Positions 53,635 to 63,440 of a stretch of 64,000 nucleotides of DNA are shown piece by piece. The notes under the pieces are model-generated. The model saw nothing but the letters and a program-made list of their open reading frames with translations. It did not search any database and was not told where the DNA came from. Both the position numbers and the translations under genes were made by a program. Origin of the DNA: Pseudomonadales bacterium (GTDB lineage Bacteria > Pseudomonadota > Gammaproteobacteria > Pseudomonadales > Pseudohongiellaceae). Each line of letters starts with the position of its first letter. The stretch's first letter is position 1. The DNA is taken from contig JALRBQ010000029.1 in NCBI GenBank assembly GCA_023257655.1, positions 45,714-109,713 on the forward strand, given 5' to 3'.

Positions 53635-54507
53635 ATGCCAAACCGATTCCCGCAACTGGCCAGCCTCATTATTTGCGCCGGGTTGCTCTCTGCCTGTGCC
53701 CTTGAAACCGGTTCAGAGGCTTTGCGCGCTCCCGGTATCAGCATCGCCTCACTGGAAGTGGACGGTCCGCTCGAAGTCCGGGCCTATACCTCCCTGCCCG
53801 ATGTACCGGAGTTCGGTGCGGCTACAGTCTATTACCCACCCGCCATCGAGGGTCGCATGGGAGCGATTGCAATCGCCCCGGGTTTCACCGAGCGTCAACG
53901 GCACATCAACTGGTGGGGACCGCGGTTGGCCTCACACGGCTACGCGGTACTGGTGTTTGACACAAATGAACCTCGAGACAATCCCGGGGTGCGCGCCGAC
54001 GCGCTGATCGCGGCGGTACGCCTGCTGAAAGCCGAGGACAGCCGGGTCGGGAGTCCACTGCGGGGCCACATCGACAGCAATAAGCTCGCCATCATGGGGC
54101 ACTCCATGGGCGGTGGTGGCACGCTCATCGCCGCCAATGCCCACAGTGACGAGATCAAGGCTGCAATTCCCTTCACGCCCTGGCAGCCCGAGGGTGTATT
54201 CGATCACATCTCTGTGCCGACGCTCGTGATTGCCGGAGCGGCAGATCGAATCGCGCCGGTGGCCCTGCATGCCTGGCCCCATTACCAGACTATTCCGCGC
54301 ACCACTCCCCGGGTCTATCTCGAAGTCGCTGGCGGTAATCACTTTATTGCCAACAGCGGACAGCCCGACAATGCCATGCTGGGTCGCTACGCGATTGCCT
54401 GGCTGAAGCTGTACCTGGATGGAGATGAGCGCTATCGCGACTTTACTTACGGTGATGCCCAGCAGGTCGACGCACGCGATCTGTCTCGCTACATCAGCAA
54501 CCCCTGA
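53635..54507 (+). CDS. PETase/cutinase-like polyester hydrolase lipoprotein
   Basis: The start at ATG 53635 gives a lipoprotein signal ending LLSAC (lipid Cys21); product 290 aa. The mature part follows Ideonella PETase and Thermobifida cutinases along its length: WWGPRLASHGY, GHSMGGGGTL, TPWQPEG, ADRIAPV, GGNHFIANSG and YAIAWLKLYLDGDERY. The inferred catalytic triad is Ser157, Asp204 and His236. Substrate-site residues are Phe84, Met158 and Trp183. His156 and Phe237 are the cutinase-type residues at the sites where PETase has Trp and Ser. No cysteine follows residue 21, so both PETase disulfides are missing. The natural substrate, cutin-like, storage or synthetic polyester, cannot be read. 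Confidence 0.9.
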   Translation: MPNRFPQLASLIICAGLLSACALETGSEALRAPGISIASLEVDGPLEVRAYTSLPDVPEFGAATVYYPPAIEGRMGAIAIAPGFTERQRHINWWGPRLASHGYAVLVFDTNEPRDNPGVRADALIAAVRLLKAEDSRVGSPLRGHIDSNKLAIMGHSMGGGGTLIAANAHSDEIKAAIPFTPWQPEGVFDHISVPTLVIAGAADRIAPVALHAWPHYQTIPRTTPRVYLEVAGGNHFIANSGQPDNAMLGRYAIAWLKLYLDGDERYRDFTYGDAQQVDARDLSRYISNP

Positions 54508-54525
54508 GCCCACATCCGCCGCGGT

Positions 54526-55767
54526 TCAGGCCTTGCCAAGCTCATTCAGTTTATGACGCGTCACAACCGGCATAAAGATCAACAAACATAACAAAGTCAA
54601 TATGGCTGCCGAGAAGAAAGAGACACCTGGGAAATAAGTCGATGCCGTCTCGGCAGTGTACACCGCGAAAATCTGCGTCATGAACACTGGCCCTATGATG
54701 GACGTGATGCTACTGAGACTGCTCAGTGCTCCCTGCAATTCACCCTGGGCATTGGCCGGTATCTGACTCGTCATGATTGACTGAAATGCCGGTGAGACGA
54801 AGCCCGAAATCGAGGCCAGCGCGAGCCAGGGATACAACTGCCAACCCGCCGTCGAGAATGCATAGCCGCAGAAGCCAACGATCATTGCCAACATTCCCAC
54901 CACCCCTGCCCGATATGCCCCGAATGCCGGAATTGCCCAGCGGATCAGGAAAGCCTGCACGAGGATCATGAAGATGCCGGCACAGCCGAGTGAGAGTCCG
55001 ATCTGGCTCTCTGACCAGGCAAATTTTTCGATCGTGTAATAGGTCCACGTGCTGGGCAGTGAGTTGTGACCGATCATGTACAGGAAATAGGCGGCCGCGA
55101 GCCCCAGCACGAGCGGATACTTGCGCAGTTGAAGCACTGCCCCAACCGGGTTGGCCCGGCGCAGGTCAAAGGCGCGGCGATGCTCCGGAGCCAGCGATTC
55201 CCCCATCACGAAATAGCCGTAGACGAGATTGATCATACCTAGAGTGGCAGCCGCGATGAACGGCACCCGTGCACCGAATTCGCCGAGAAACCCTCCCACG
55301 ACCGGTCCGAGAATGAAGCCGCCACCGAAGGCCGCGCCGATCATGCCGAATTTTTGCGCGCGCTTGTCCGCCGGGGTGATGTCAGTGATATAGGCATAGG
55401 AGATCGACCAGGATGAACTGGCGGCACCAGAGATCATGCGGGCGATGAACAGCCAGATCAGTGAGGGCGCCAGTGCCATGAACGCATAGTCGATGGTGAG
55501 CGCCGCCAGCGAGAACAACAACACCGGTCGTCGCCCGAAGCGATCACCCAGATTACCGAGAACCGGCGCCGAGAAGAACTGCACCGTGGCATAGGTGAAC
55601 ATGAGATAGCCACCGATGCGCGCAGCCTCGGACAGACTCACGTCGCTGAGACTGATAATCAACTGGGGCATGACCGGCAGAATGATCCCGAACCCGATTG
55701 AGTCGATGAGCACGACACAGAAGATGAATGCGAGCGCATGGGGGTTGCGGGTGATATCGACTGGCAT
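54526..55767 (-). CDS. MFS drug transporter, TetA/TCR type
   Basis: This 413-aa protein has about 12 membrane helices. The motif between helices 2 and 3 is [14 protein letters not shown], and the N-terminus [20 protein letters not shown] is typical of the TCR/Tet(A) drug-proton antiporter group. A loop-rich middle connects two six-helix halves. The substrate is unknown; tetracycline is only a family precedent. It converges on the PETase-like gene with an 18-bp gap and follows the GMC operon on its own strand. Confidence 0.9.
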   Translation of the reverse strand: MPVDITRNPHALAFIFCVVLIDSIGFGIILPVMPQLIISLSDVSLSEAARIGGYLMFTYATVQFFSAPVLGNLGDRFGRRPVLLFSLAALTIDYAFMALAPSLIWLFIARMISGAASSSWSISYAYITDITPADKRAQKFGMIGAAFGGGFILGPVVGGFLGEFGARVPFIAAATLGMINLVYGYFVMGESLAPEHRRAFDLRRANPVGAVLQLRKYPLVLGLAAAYFLYMIGHNSLPSTWTYYTIEKFAWSESQIGLSLGCAGIFMILVQAFLIRWAIPAFGAYRAGVVGMLAMIVGFCGYAFSTAGWQLYPWLALASISGFVSPAFQSIMTSQIPANAQGELQGALSSLSSITSIIGPVFMTQIFAVYTAETASTYFPGVSFFSAAILTLLCLLIFMPVVTRHKLNELGKA

Positions 55768-55858
55768 AGGTCAGACTTCCTTTGCCTCGACCGAGGCGCT
55801 GCTTGTGGTGTTCTATTGGACTTGATCTTGGTCTTCGTGTCGCTGTTGGCAGCGGCGA

Positions 55859-57568
55859 TCAGCCCGCAATCGACCGCCAGTTGGCAGCCAGATACTCGGC
55901 CGTGCGCCAAGCCAGCGCCTGTGCTGTCAGTGTCGGATTGCGCGACCCGCTCGTGCCCATCACTGAGGCCCCCAGTACGCCGAGATTGGGCACCTCATGA
56001 GCGAATCCCCAGCGATCGACGACATTGGTGGCAGCGTTATCGCCCATGCGGGTACCGCCGTAGGCATGTGTGGATGCACCCATGACATTGCCAGGGCCTG
56101 ATTTGATGATCTTGATGGCGCCGGCCTCCAGATACCACTGTTCCATCTTCGCCTGGGCGTAGGCCGAAATACGCTTCTCGTTGTCACCATAGCGCGCCGT
56201 TATCCGCGTCACCGGCTGGCCATAGGGATCCTTCACATTCGGATCGAGGTCGAGGTAGTTGTCGCGATAGGGCAAGGTCGTCTTCTGGATATAGGAGGAG
56301 TTCGTGCGATCGGCGTTTTTCATGATAAACGCCTTCCAGTCCGACCCCCAGTTGTTAACAAGGCCGAAGGTGCTCATCTTGGCCGCGCTCATGGGTTGCC
56401 GGTCGGTGTGGGCCCACAGGTTGGCGCCGCCGATGAAATCGAGATCCGCATGATCGAAGTTGTCATCGGCCCACTCGTCGATCGCGACCCCCTGTGCCGG
56501 CAGTCCATACCAGTTGTGAAGATCTCGATCGAACAACGCGGTGACCGGCGCACCCTGGTGATGCGACATATAGTGACGCCCTACCTGTCCGGCGTTGTTG
56601 GCGAGTCCGTTCGGGAAAGCCGCTGAGCTCGACAACAAAAGCAGTCGTGAATTCTCGTAGGTGTAACTCGCCAGCAACACCACTGCCGCGGGCTGGAAGA
56701 ACACCTCACTGCCCTTCACATACTCCACACCCGTGGCGCGACCGTTGGCGTCGCTGACAATGCGAGTGACGCGTGCGAAGGTCACGACATCGAGATTGCC
56801 GGTCGCAATCGCCTTGGGTATTGAGGTGAAGGCCGTGGAGCCTTTGGCCTGCACATGACAGCCGCCGGTATTGCAGAAGCCGTGGTATTGACACGGCGGG
56901 CGTCCATCGAACACCTCGCTGGCGATGGCGGCAGGTCCCTGGAATGGATTCCAGCCGAGTCGGCGTGCGGCTGCTCCCATCAGATCGGTGAAGGGGGAAC
57001 TGCGCAGCGCCTGCATCGGGTATTCACGCTGACGGGCCCCTTCGAAGATATTGCCAGCCGGATTGATGCGACCTTGAACGTTGCCTGCTTGTCCGGAAAT
57101 ACCGATCGCGTATTCAACCTTGTCGTAATAAGGCTCCAGTTCTTCGTAACCGAATGGCCAGTCTTCCACGGTGGAGTCACGCGGGATGCGATCGGCTCCG
57201 TAGCGCCGGGTGGTCTCGCTCACCACCTTGAAGTCCCAGGGATTCAGACGCCAACTCTGCGCCCAGTAGTGCATGGACGTGCCGCCCACGGCGTTCATCA
57301 TGGGATGCCCGCCTTGCACCGCTTCGGTCGCAGACGTGGCACGTACCGTCGGCGCTTCTCCCGCTGTCTTCTGCACCGTCTGCGGCCAATTGCGCTGACC
57401 ATTGCGCAGTTCATCCGGCGCGAAGTCTCGGGGATCGAGCCAACCACCGGCCTCGAGTCCCACCACCTTCAGACCGGCGTTGGTGAGAGGTAGCGCTGCG
57501 ACCCCACCCGCCGCACCGAGTCCGATAATGACAACATCAGTCGCTGGCAGATTAGTTGGCATGGTCAT
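55859..57568 (-). CDS. GMC-family FAD dehydrogenase, large subunit
   Basis: This 569-aa flavoprotein opens with the Rossmann loop DVVIIGLGAAGGVAA and has the second FAD strand GLEAGG. The GMC C-terminal motifs are AYGGTRMGDN and a final SRNPTLTAQALA. A CQYHGFCNTGGC cluster (C-x5-C-x4-C) in the middle is where related fructose and glucose dehydrogenases bind a [3Fe-4S] cluster. It probably oxidises a sugar or alcohol at the membrane's periplasmic face, exported with its small subunit, since it has no signal of its own. It overlaps the small-subunit gene by 17 bp. No cytochrome gene is adjacent. Confidence 0.92.
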   Translation of the reverse strand: MTMPTNLPATDVVIIGLGAAGGVAALPLTNAGLKVVGLEAGGWLDPRDFAPDELRNGQRNWPQTVQKTAGEAPTVRATSATEAVQGGHPMMNAVGGTSMHYWAQSWRLNPWDFKVVSETTRRYGADRIPRDSTVEDWPFGYEELEPYYDKVEYAIGISGQAGNVQGRINPAGNIFEGARQREYPMQALRSSPFTDLMGAAARRLGWNPFQGPAAIASEVFDGRPPCQYHGFCNTGGCHVQAKGSTAFTSIPKAIATGNLDVVTFARVTRIVSDANGRATGVEYVKGSEVFFQPAAVVLLASYTYENSRLLLLSSSAAFPNGLANNAGQVGRHYMSHHQGAPVTALFDRDLHNWYGLPAQGVAIDEWADDNFDHADLDFIGGANLWAHTDRQPMSAAKMSTFGLVNNWGSDWKAFIMKNADRTNSSYIQKTTLPYRDNYLDLDPNVKDPYGQPVTRITARYGDNEKRISAYAQAKMEQWYLEAGAIKIIKSGPGNVMGASTHAYGGTRMGDNAATNVVDRWGFAHEVPNLGVLGASVMGTSGSRNPTLTAQALAWRTAEYLAANWRSIAG

Positions 57569-58292
57569 CGTCCCCCATATAGGTCGATGTCTTTACATAG
57601 GTGGCGTGATCATAGGCAGACTGGTGATTCGCCGGCAGTCGCGCACCGAGTGCGACATCAGCCTCGGAGGCACCGAGCCGTACACCGGGATACTGCAAGA
57701 GGTCCCAACCGATGAAGTGATGATTGCCTCCATAGTACGGATCACAGAAAGTGCCATCGATCGTGTGATTGCGCACCATATTAAAAAAGTTAGCCGATCC
57801 CGGATCGAAGCCACTCAAGGTGTCGTCCTGCATAGCCTGCAGCAGCGCTTGTCTGTCACCAGCCGATAATTGATGAAAGGGTTTCCCATGCTGCTTCGTC
57901 GCGTGTTCCCTCAGAGCGGAAAGTCCGATCAGATAGCGAAATCGATCAGCGGCATTGTGGCTCGCGAGTGAACGGTCGATGTAGTGAATCGCCCGCGCCT
58001 CATTGGCACCAGGCCCGTTGTCATCAGATGGAATCAGGGTATCGCACACCGCAGCCAGCGTTTCAGCCTCGGCCAGTGTGAGCACTTCGAGCGCCTCCCG
58101 GGTCGGAATCAGGTCCTGGGGATTAACCGTCGTTGCCGGCGTCTGTGCCGAGGCCATCTGCGAGGCGGCGCCACTGACGGCGGCGGCACCGACGAGACCG
58201 GCACTCTTTAGCAAGTTGCGTCGCGAGGGATTGGCGACCTGGTCGTGATCTGGCGAGAGGGGTGAGTTCTTGTTGTTATTAGTGCCAGCCAT
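57552..58292 (-). CDS. Tat-exported small subunit of GMC dehydrogenase (gluconate 2-dehydrogenase subunit 3 family)
   Basis: The ATG at 58292 is preferred, with GGAG upstream; product 246 aa. It has a Tat signal (PSRRNLLKSAGLVGAAAV). The mature domain follows the subunit-3 pattern: ETLAAVCDTLIPSDDNGPGANEA, a middle helical part, and DGTFCDPYYGGNHHFIGWDLLQYPG. This subunit chaperones and carries the large subunit across the membrane. It lies directly upstream and overlaps the GMC gene, so expression is coupled. Confidence 0.92.
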   Translation of the reverse strand: MAGTNNNKNSPLSPDHDQVANPSRRNLLKSAGLVGAAAVSGAASQMASAQTPATTVNPQDLIPTREALEVLTLAEAETLAAVCDTLIPSDDNGPGANEARAIHYIDRSLASHNAADRFRYLIGLSALREHATKQHGKPFHQLSAGDRQALLQAMQDDTLSGFDPGSANFFNMVRNHTIDGTFCDPYYGGNHHFIGWDLLQYPGVRLGASEADVALGARLPANHQSAYDHATYVKTSTYMGDDDHAN

Positions 58293-58449
58293 GTCAGTCG
58301 CACTCCGCATGGGGGTCAGAATAGGCGGTCAGCGTAGCAAATTCCCGATTTTCTGTATATGCGCGGCGATCTCGATGCGCACTGTGAGTACGGTGGCTAA
58401 CTGGGGTAAACTTTTGCCTCGCATCATCATTGAAGCTGCAGGAAACGCC

Positions 58450-59070
58450 ATGAAATCGGAAATGCTCAATCTGTTTGCCACTCCGCTGTATCGCAGCTCC
58501 CTCGAGCGTGCCTTCACCGCCGAGGAACTCAAATTTTTCCAGCAGGAACTCGGCGCACCGGTTGCCGCCATTGCCAATCATTCCTCCCGCAACAAGCTGG
58601 TGCTGGATGCTGCACCGATGCAGGCACTGCGCGCGACCCTGCAGGAACATCTGGACAACTATTTCAGGACGGTGTTTGACACGAGCAATGACGTGCGTCT
58701 GCAAATTACCCAGTCGTGGCTCACGCTGACCCGGCGTGGCGAGTCCCATCACCCGCACACGCACCCCAACAGCATCGCCAGCGGTGTGCTGTACATCAAT
58801 CTGGCACCGAATGACGGCATCAATTTCTTACGCAATGATGATCTCATCTGGTACGAGTTAATGCGCAAGAATGACAACTACTACAATGCATCGAGCTACC
58901 TGATCAACACGGAGATCGGTGACATCATCATCTTTCCGTCAAACGTCAAACACGCGGTGAAGCAGGTGACGGAAAACATCGAACGCGTAAGCCTGTCGTT
59001 CAATACCTTCTTTGAGGGGGAGTTGGGACGAACGGAGTTTGCCAATGCCCTGCGACTCAGCATGAAGTGA
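58450..59070 (+). CDS. Putative 2-oxoglutarate/Fe(II) oxygenase (TIGR02466-like)
   Basis: The start at ATG 58450 follows AGGA; product 206 aa, cytoplasmic. The double-stranded beta-helix core is visible: LNLFATPLYRSSL, ITQSWLTLTRRGESHHPHTHPNS (metal-site His and downstream Asn/Asp), ASGVLYINL and the late FPSNVKHAVKQVTENIERVSLSFN with the second His and Arg for 2-oxoglutarate. The pattern fits the putative oxygenases of TIGR02466. Substrate unknown. It stands alone between two leftward operons. Confidence 0.82.
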   Translation: MKSEMLNLFATPLYRSSLERAFTAEELKFFQQELGAPVAAIANHSSRNKLVLDAAPMQALRATLQEHLDNYFRTVFDTSNDVRLQITQSWLTLTRRGESHHPHTHPNSIASGVLYINLAPNDGINFLRNDDLIWYELMRKNDNYYNASSYLINTEIGDIIIFPSNVKHAVKQVTENIERVSLSFNTFFEGELGRTEFANALRLSMK

Positions 59071-59084
59071 GTCGACATAGATTA

Positions 59085-60275
59085 TCAGCCAGTGTAGCGG
59101 ATTTCGTAGGTTAAGCCGCCGCGAGGTATACCCAGCGTGCCACGCTGTGAACTGAAATACAGTCGCTGGTAAGTCGGGTCGAAGGCAGGTCCGGTTATTT
59201 CCGAAGCTGCCTGATCCATTAATTGCACAATCGGCGTGACCCTGCCTCCTGGCGTCAGCGCCACGAGCTGCATGTTGCCCTTGTCTTCCGCCACTACAAC
59301 ATCACCAGTGGCTGTGATCACGACATTATCCACTCCAGACAGAACCGGGGTCTCGCTGGTCTTGAAATCGTATAACACGGACAGGCCGCTGGTGGCGGAG
59401 TTGTAGGTCCACACCCGGTTATCGTGCTTGGTCGTGAAATGCACCTTGTCGCCAAACAGACCGATGCCTTCGCCGCCGGCGAAAGGTGTCATCGCGGCCA
59501 CCTGATGCCGGGTCGGTGTCCGCCGCGCTCGCGGATCAGGCACCGGTAACCACTCGATGTAATAGTCACCACCGCGCCGTTGTACTGACGCAATCTCAAG
59601 CTGTCCAGTCTCGAGATAGGGCAGTTGCCGCTCCGGACGGAACCGATAGAAGCCGCCATCGGGCAGGTCTTCGGTCAGATAGAGACAGTTGTTGGCGAGA
59701 TCGACAGTCACCGCCTCATGCTTGAAGGTGCCGAGCGCCGCACGCAGACGAGCCGGTGTGCGTCCGCTTGGATCACATTCGTAGACCTGGCCGGCATCGA
59801 ACTCTTCGCAGGACAGCCAGGTTCCCCACGGCGTGGGCCCACCGGCGCAGTTGATCGAGGTGTTGTTGAGGATGGAGTAGGCATCGACGACATTGGCCTC
59901 GGCATCGAAGCGCAAGGCGCCGACACCGCCACCATTGCTGCTGATTTCCGAGTTGGAGACATAGATCCAGCCACCGTCCTCGGCCGCGAAACAGGCACCA
60001 CCGTCCGGGGCCGAATGCCAGGTATAGCCAGGCAAGCCGGCCGGGGCCTGACCACTGCGAGCCACGATGCGCGCAGAGAAGCCCTTGGGGAGCCGGACGC
60101 CGTTGGCATCAGGGGGCAGTAATTCACCGATCGCCTCGAGACTCGCGAATGGTGCTCGCCAGCCAGAATTGGCGGCCAGCGCGCGATAGCGCACGGAGCC
60201 ACCGGCGGCAAACAGGCCGAGACCGGTGAGGCCACGAGCGAGAAAGGCACGACGGGTGAGTTGTACTGATTCCAT
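59085..60275 (-). CDS. Tat-exported PhoX-like (DUF839) protein
   Basis: This 396-aa protein opens with a Tat signal (QLTRRAFLARGLTGLGLF). The PhoX/DUF839 core is clear: GGPTPWGTWLSCEE, GTFKHEAVTVDL, CLYLTEDLPDGGFYRFRP, FGDKVHFTTKHDNRVWTY and DNVVITATGDVVVAEDKGN. PhoX enzymes are Ca/Fe alkaline phosphatases; this protein is shorter than usual PhoX, so it may be a family member with a different substrate. No Pho box is seen upstream. It lies 73 bp downstream of korB on the same strand. Confidence 0.85.
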   Translation of the reverse strand: MESVQLTRRAFLARGLTGLGLFAAGGSVRYRALAANSGWRAPFASLEAIGELLPPDANGVRLPKGFSARIVARSGQAPAGLPGYTWHSAPDGGACFAAEDGGWIYVSNSEISSNGGGVGALRFDAEANVVDAYSILNNTSINCAGGPTPWGTWLSCEEFDAGQVYECDPSGRTPARLRAALGTFKHEAVTVDLANNCLYLTEDLPDGGFYRFRPERQLPYLETGQLEIASVQRRGGDYYIEWLPVPDPRARRTPTRHQVAAMTPFAGGEGIGLFGDKVHFTTKHDNRVWTYNSATSGLSVLYDFKTSETPVLSGVDNVVITATGDVVVAEDKGNMQLVALTPGGRVTPIVQLMDQAASEITGPAFDPTYQRLYFSSQRGTLGIPRGGLTYEIRYTG

Positions 60276-60348
60276 GTCGCAATCCTACTGAATCGATGTG
60301 ACAGATTGGCGACATCGCCCAATCCTGTCCAGGCCTATTTCGAAGACG

Positions 60349-61353
60349 CTACACGACCTTCCAGGTGTGTCCGCTGCGGAGCAACTGATTGACATCTCCC
60401 TTTGCCACTCGCGCTTTGACGAGCTGGGCGTGGGCGTCTTCGACAAAAGAGGGTTTCGCCTCGTGATACAGGACACCAATGGCGACCGGAAAATCCGGAC
60501 CACGCATCTGCACGAGCAGGTTGGCGAGCACCTTGTTGGTGGCGTCATGCACGAGAATCTGATCTTCATTGCCGGCCACGTCGATGACCTCGAGTACCAG
60601 CGTATCACGATTGAGACGAACGCCCTTCTCGCTGCTAGCGCCAAATACGAGCGGCTTGCCATGTTCCACTTCGATGCGATGCAGCGGAGCCAATTTCTTG
60701 TCCTTCACCTGCTCGAAGATGCCGTCGTTGTAAATCGGGCAATTCTGCAGAATTTCGATGAAGGCGGCACCCTTGTGCGCATAACCTTCGCTAACGGCGG
60801 CGGACAGATGTTTCGCTTCTGTGTCGATCGAGCGTGCCACGAAGGTAGCGCCGGCGCCCAGTGCCACGGCACAGGGAGACAGCGGCAGGTCAATGGAGCC
60901 CTTGGGTGAGGACGGCGAACGAGTACCGAGCTGTGACGTGGGCGAGTACTGACCCTTGGTCAGTCCATAGATCTCGTTATTGAACAACAGAATTTGCAGA
61001 TCCACATTGCGTCGCAACACATGCAACATATGGTTGCCACCGATACTGAAGCCATCTCCATCGCCAGTGATAACCCAGACGTCGAGCGCCGGATTCGCCA
61101 ACTTCACACCAGTGGCGATAGCGGGAGCCCTGCCGTGAATGGTATGGAAGCCGTAGGTGTTCATGTAATAGGGGAAACGGGAAGAACAGCCGATGCCCGA
61201 TACGAACACGTGGTTTTCTTTCGGTTTACCCAGTTCCGGCATGAGCTTCTGGATCGTCTTCAGGATGGCGTAATCGCCACAACCCGGACACCAGCGTACT
61301 TCCTGATCGGAGGTGTAATCCTTGACGGTGAGTGTGGGCAGAGCCTGATTCAT
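60349..61353 (-). CDS. korB: 2-oxoacid:ferredoxin oxidoreductase, beta subunit
   Basis: This 334-aa subunit binds thiamine diphosphate and an Fe-S cluster. Seen: WCPGCGDYAIL, a GIGCSSRFPYY segment, HTIHGRAPAIATGVKLANP and the ThDP motif ITGDGDGFSIGGNHMLHVLRRN with FNNEIYGLTKGQYSPTS. It pairs with the alpha subunit and overlaps its end by 4 bp. The enzyme probably converts 2-oxoglutarate to succinyl-CoA with ferredoxin as acceptor; no ferredoxin gene is adjacent, and other 2-oxoacids are possible. Confidence 0.92.
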   Translation of the reverse strand: MNQALPTLTVKDYTSDQEVRWCPGCGDYAILKTIQKLMPELGKPKENHVFVSGIGCSSRFPYYMNTYGFHTIHGRAPAIATGVKLANPALDVWVITGDGDGFSIGGNHMLHVLRRNVDLQILLFNNEIYGLTKGQYSPTSQLGTRSPSSPKGSIDLPLSPCAVALGAGATFVARSIDTEAKHLSAAVSEGYAHKGAAFIEILQNCPIYNDGIFEQVKDKKLAPLHRIEVEHGKPLVFGASSEKGVRLNRDTLVLEVIDVAGNEDQILVHDATNKVLANLLVQMRGPDFPVAIGVLYHEAKPSFVEDAHAQLVKARVAKGDVNQLLRSGHTWKVV

Positions 61354-63236
61354 GATGCTTCCTTTAATGCGGCAAGCTTGAGATGGATGGCGGCCAGAAT
61401 TTCGCCGATCTTGAATGGCTGACCGGCAACCTTGTTGAGTCCTTCCGCGTCGATAAGAAATTCCGAACGCAGTACGCGCACGAACTGCCCCGTATTCATC
61501 TCTGGCACGAGAACGCCATCGAAGCCGGCGAGTAATTCGCCGAGATTGCGTGGCAGCGGAGACAGGTAGCGAACCTGGATGTGGGACACGTCAAGCCCTT
61601 CCTGACGTGCGCGCTTTACTGCCTGATGGATCGCCCCGAACGTGGAACCCCAGCCGACCACAGCTAGCCGACCAGAGGTATTGCCGAGACACACTTCCTG
61701 CAGCGGGATATCGGCTGCGATACCCTGCACCTTGTCCTTGCGCAAGGTCGTCATCAGTTGATGATTCTCCGGATCATAGGAGATGTCACCGGTTTCATAG
61801 CTACGCTCGATGCCGCCGATGCGGTGTTCCAGACCGGGAGTTCCGGGTTTGGCCCAGACCCGCGCCAGGGTCGTGTGATCGCGCAATGAGGGTTTGAAGC
61901 CCTCAGTGTCCGTGTGATGCCGAACGGGGAACGGCGTGAGATCGGCCATGTCGGGAATCTGCCAGGGCTCGGCGGCGTTGGCCAGATAACCGTCGGAGAG
62001 CAGCATGACCGGGGTCATGTATTTGGTCGCGAGACGCACCGCCTCAATCGCCACGTCGAAACAATCGGTCGAAGTGGCACTGGCGATTACCGGCATCGGC
62101 GTGTCGCCATGACGACCGAACAATGCCATGTTCAGGTCAGACTGCTCGGTCTTGGTGGGCAAGCCTGTAGACGGGCCACCACGCTGGGTGTTGACGATGA
62201 CGAGCGGTAATTCGGTGGCGGCCGCGAGGGCAATGCCCTCCGCCTTCAACGCGATACCAGGACCGGCACTTGAGGTCACGCCCAGAGAGCCGGCAAACGA
62301 GGCTCCTATGGCAGCGCACACCGCGGCAATCTCGTCTTCGGCCTGAAACGTGTTAACCCTGAACTCTTTGCGATTGGCCAATTCGTGCAACAGGTTCGAC
62401 GCTGGTGTAATCGGGTAGGAAGCGAACAACAAATCGATGTCGGCCAGTTCAGCTCCGGCTATCAATCCCCAGGCCAGCGCCGTAGTACCGGTGACATTGC
62501 GATACGTGCCAGGTGCCACCTTCGCCTTCGGAATCTTGTAGACATGGATGCCACTCGGCAATTCGGCGGTCTCGCCATAGGCATGACCAGCATTGAGTGC
62601 GGCGATGTTCGCCTCCGCGATCTCCGGTGCCTTGGCAAATTTGCTGCGCAGATTCTGGATTGTGGGATTGCGATCGCGATCGAACAACCACATGACGAGC
62701 CCCAGGGTCCACATGTTCTTGCAGCGCAGTCCGTTCTTGTGGCCTAAATTATAGGGTTCGACCGCCTGCAGTACCTGCGCAGAGATATCGATGGTCAAGA
62801 CGCGGTATTTGTCGAGACTGCCGTCTTCGAGCGGGTTCGTGTCGTATTTCGCCTTGGTCAGATTTTTCGTGGTAAAGGCGCCCGAGTCGACAATAACGAG
62901 TCCCCCATCGACCAGGTTCTTGATGTTGGTGATGAGGGCTGCAGGATTCATCGCCACCAGTACATCGAGGGCGTCACCGGCAGTGGTCACGTCTTCGGCA
63001 CCGAAATAGATCTGGAAAGCGGAGACACCGAAGGTGGCTCCTACCGGGGCGCGAATCTCTGCCGGAAAATCCGGGAAGGTCGACAGGTCATTGCCGTACA
63101 GCGCAGTAGCCTGGGTGAAGTTGGAACCAGTGAGCTGCATGCCATCACCGGAGTCCCCAGCAAAACGCACGACAACATCGACGACGCGTTTTTCGTCGAG
63201 GTGGTGCTCGTTCAAATTCTCTTCAGCGAGTTCCAT
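61350..63236 (-). CDS. korA: 2-oxoacid:ferredoxin oxidoreductase, fused gamma/alpha subunit
   Basis: This 628-aa protein begins with the gamma domain (VVRFAGDSGDGMQLTGSNFTQA) and continues into the alpha ThDP-pyrimidine domain: YPITPASNLLHELANR, FQAEDEIAAVCAAIGASFAG and a TSSAGPGIALKAEGIALA stretch. The C-terminal part includes NTGQFVRVLRSEF. The fused gamma-alpha layout is that of KorA in many aerobic proteobacteria and archaea. It is the first gene of korAB and overlaps korB by 4 bp. Confidence 0.94.
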   Translation of the reverse strand: MELAEENLNEHHLDEKRVVDVVVRFAGDSGDGMQLTGSNFTQATALYGNDLSTFPDFPAEIRAPVGATFGVSAFQIYFGAEDVTTAGDALDVLVAMNPAALITNIKNLVDGGLVIVDSGAFTTKNLTKAKYDTNPLEDGSLDKYRVLTIDISAQVLQAVEPYNLGHKNGLRCKNMWTLGLVMWLFDRDRNPTIQNLRSKFAKAPEIAEANIAALNAGHAYGETAELPSGIHVYKIPKAKVAPGTYRNVTGTTALAWGLIAGAELADIDLLFASYPITPASNLLHELANRKEFRVNTFQAEDEIAAVCAAIGASFAGSLGVTSSAGPGIALKAEGIALAAATELPLVIVNTQRGGPSTGLPTKTEQSDLNMALFGRHGDTPMPVIASATSTDCFDVAIEAVRLATKYMTPVMLLSDGYLANAAEPWQIPDMADLTPFPVRHHTDTEGFKPSLRDHTTLARVWAKPGTPGLEHRIGGIERSYETGDISYDPENHQLMTTLRKDKVQGIAADIPLQEVCLGNTSGRLAVVGWGSTFGAIHQAVKRARQEGLDVSHIQVRYLSPLPRNLGELLAGFDGVLVPEMNTGQFVRVLRSEFLIDAEGLNKVAGQPFKIGEILAAIHLKLAALKEAS

Positions 63237-63440
63237 GTCAGTGGTTTCCTGTCATGCGGTACCGAACGGGAGGTGCGCGATTCTAGCAGATTATTATGCA
63301 CAGGTCTGTATGGGCTCAGACCGGGCTTCGGCCCAAAACGCACAGGTTGGATTACCTGCTCAAACATTCAATCCAGTGCAATGACTCCGTCAGGCAATTC
63401 CAGTAGTATGGGTTCCAACAATCAACCTCGGGTTGGCCCA

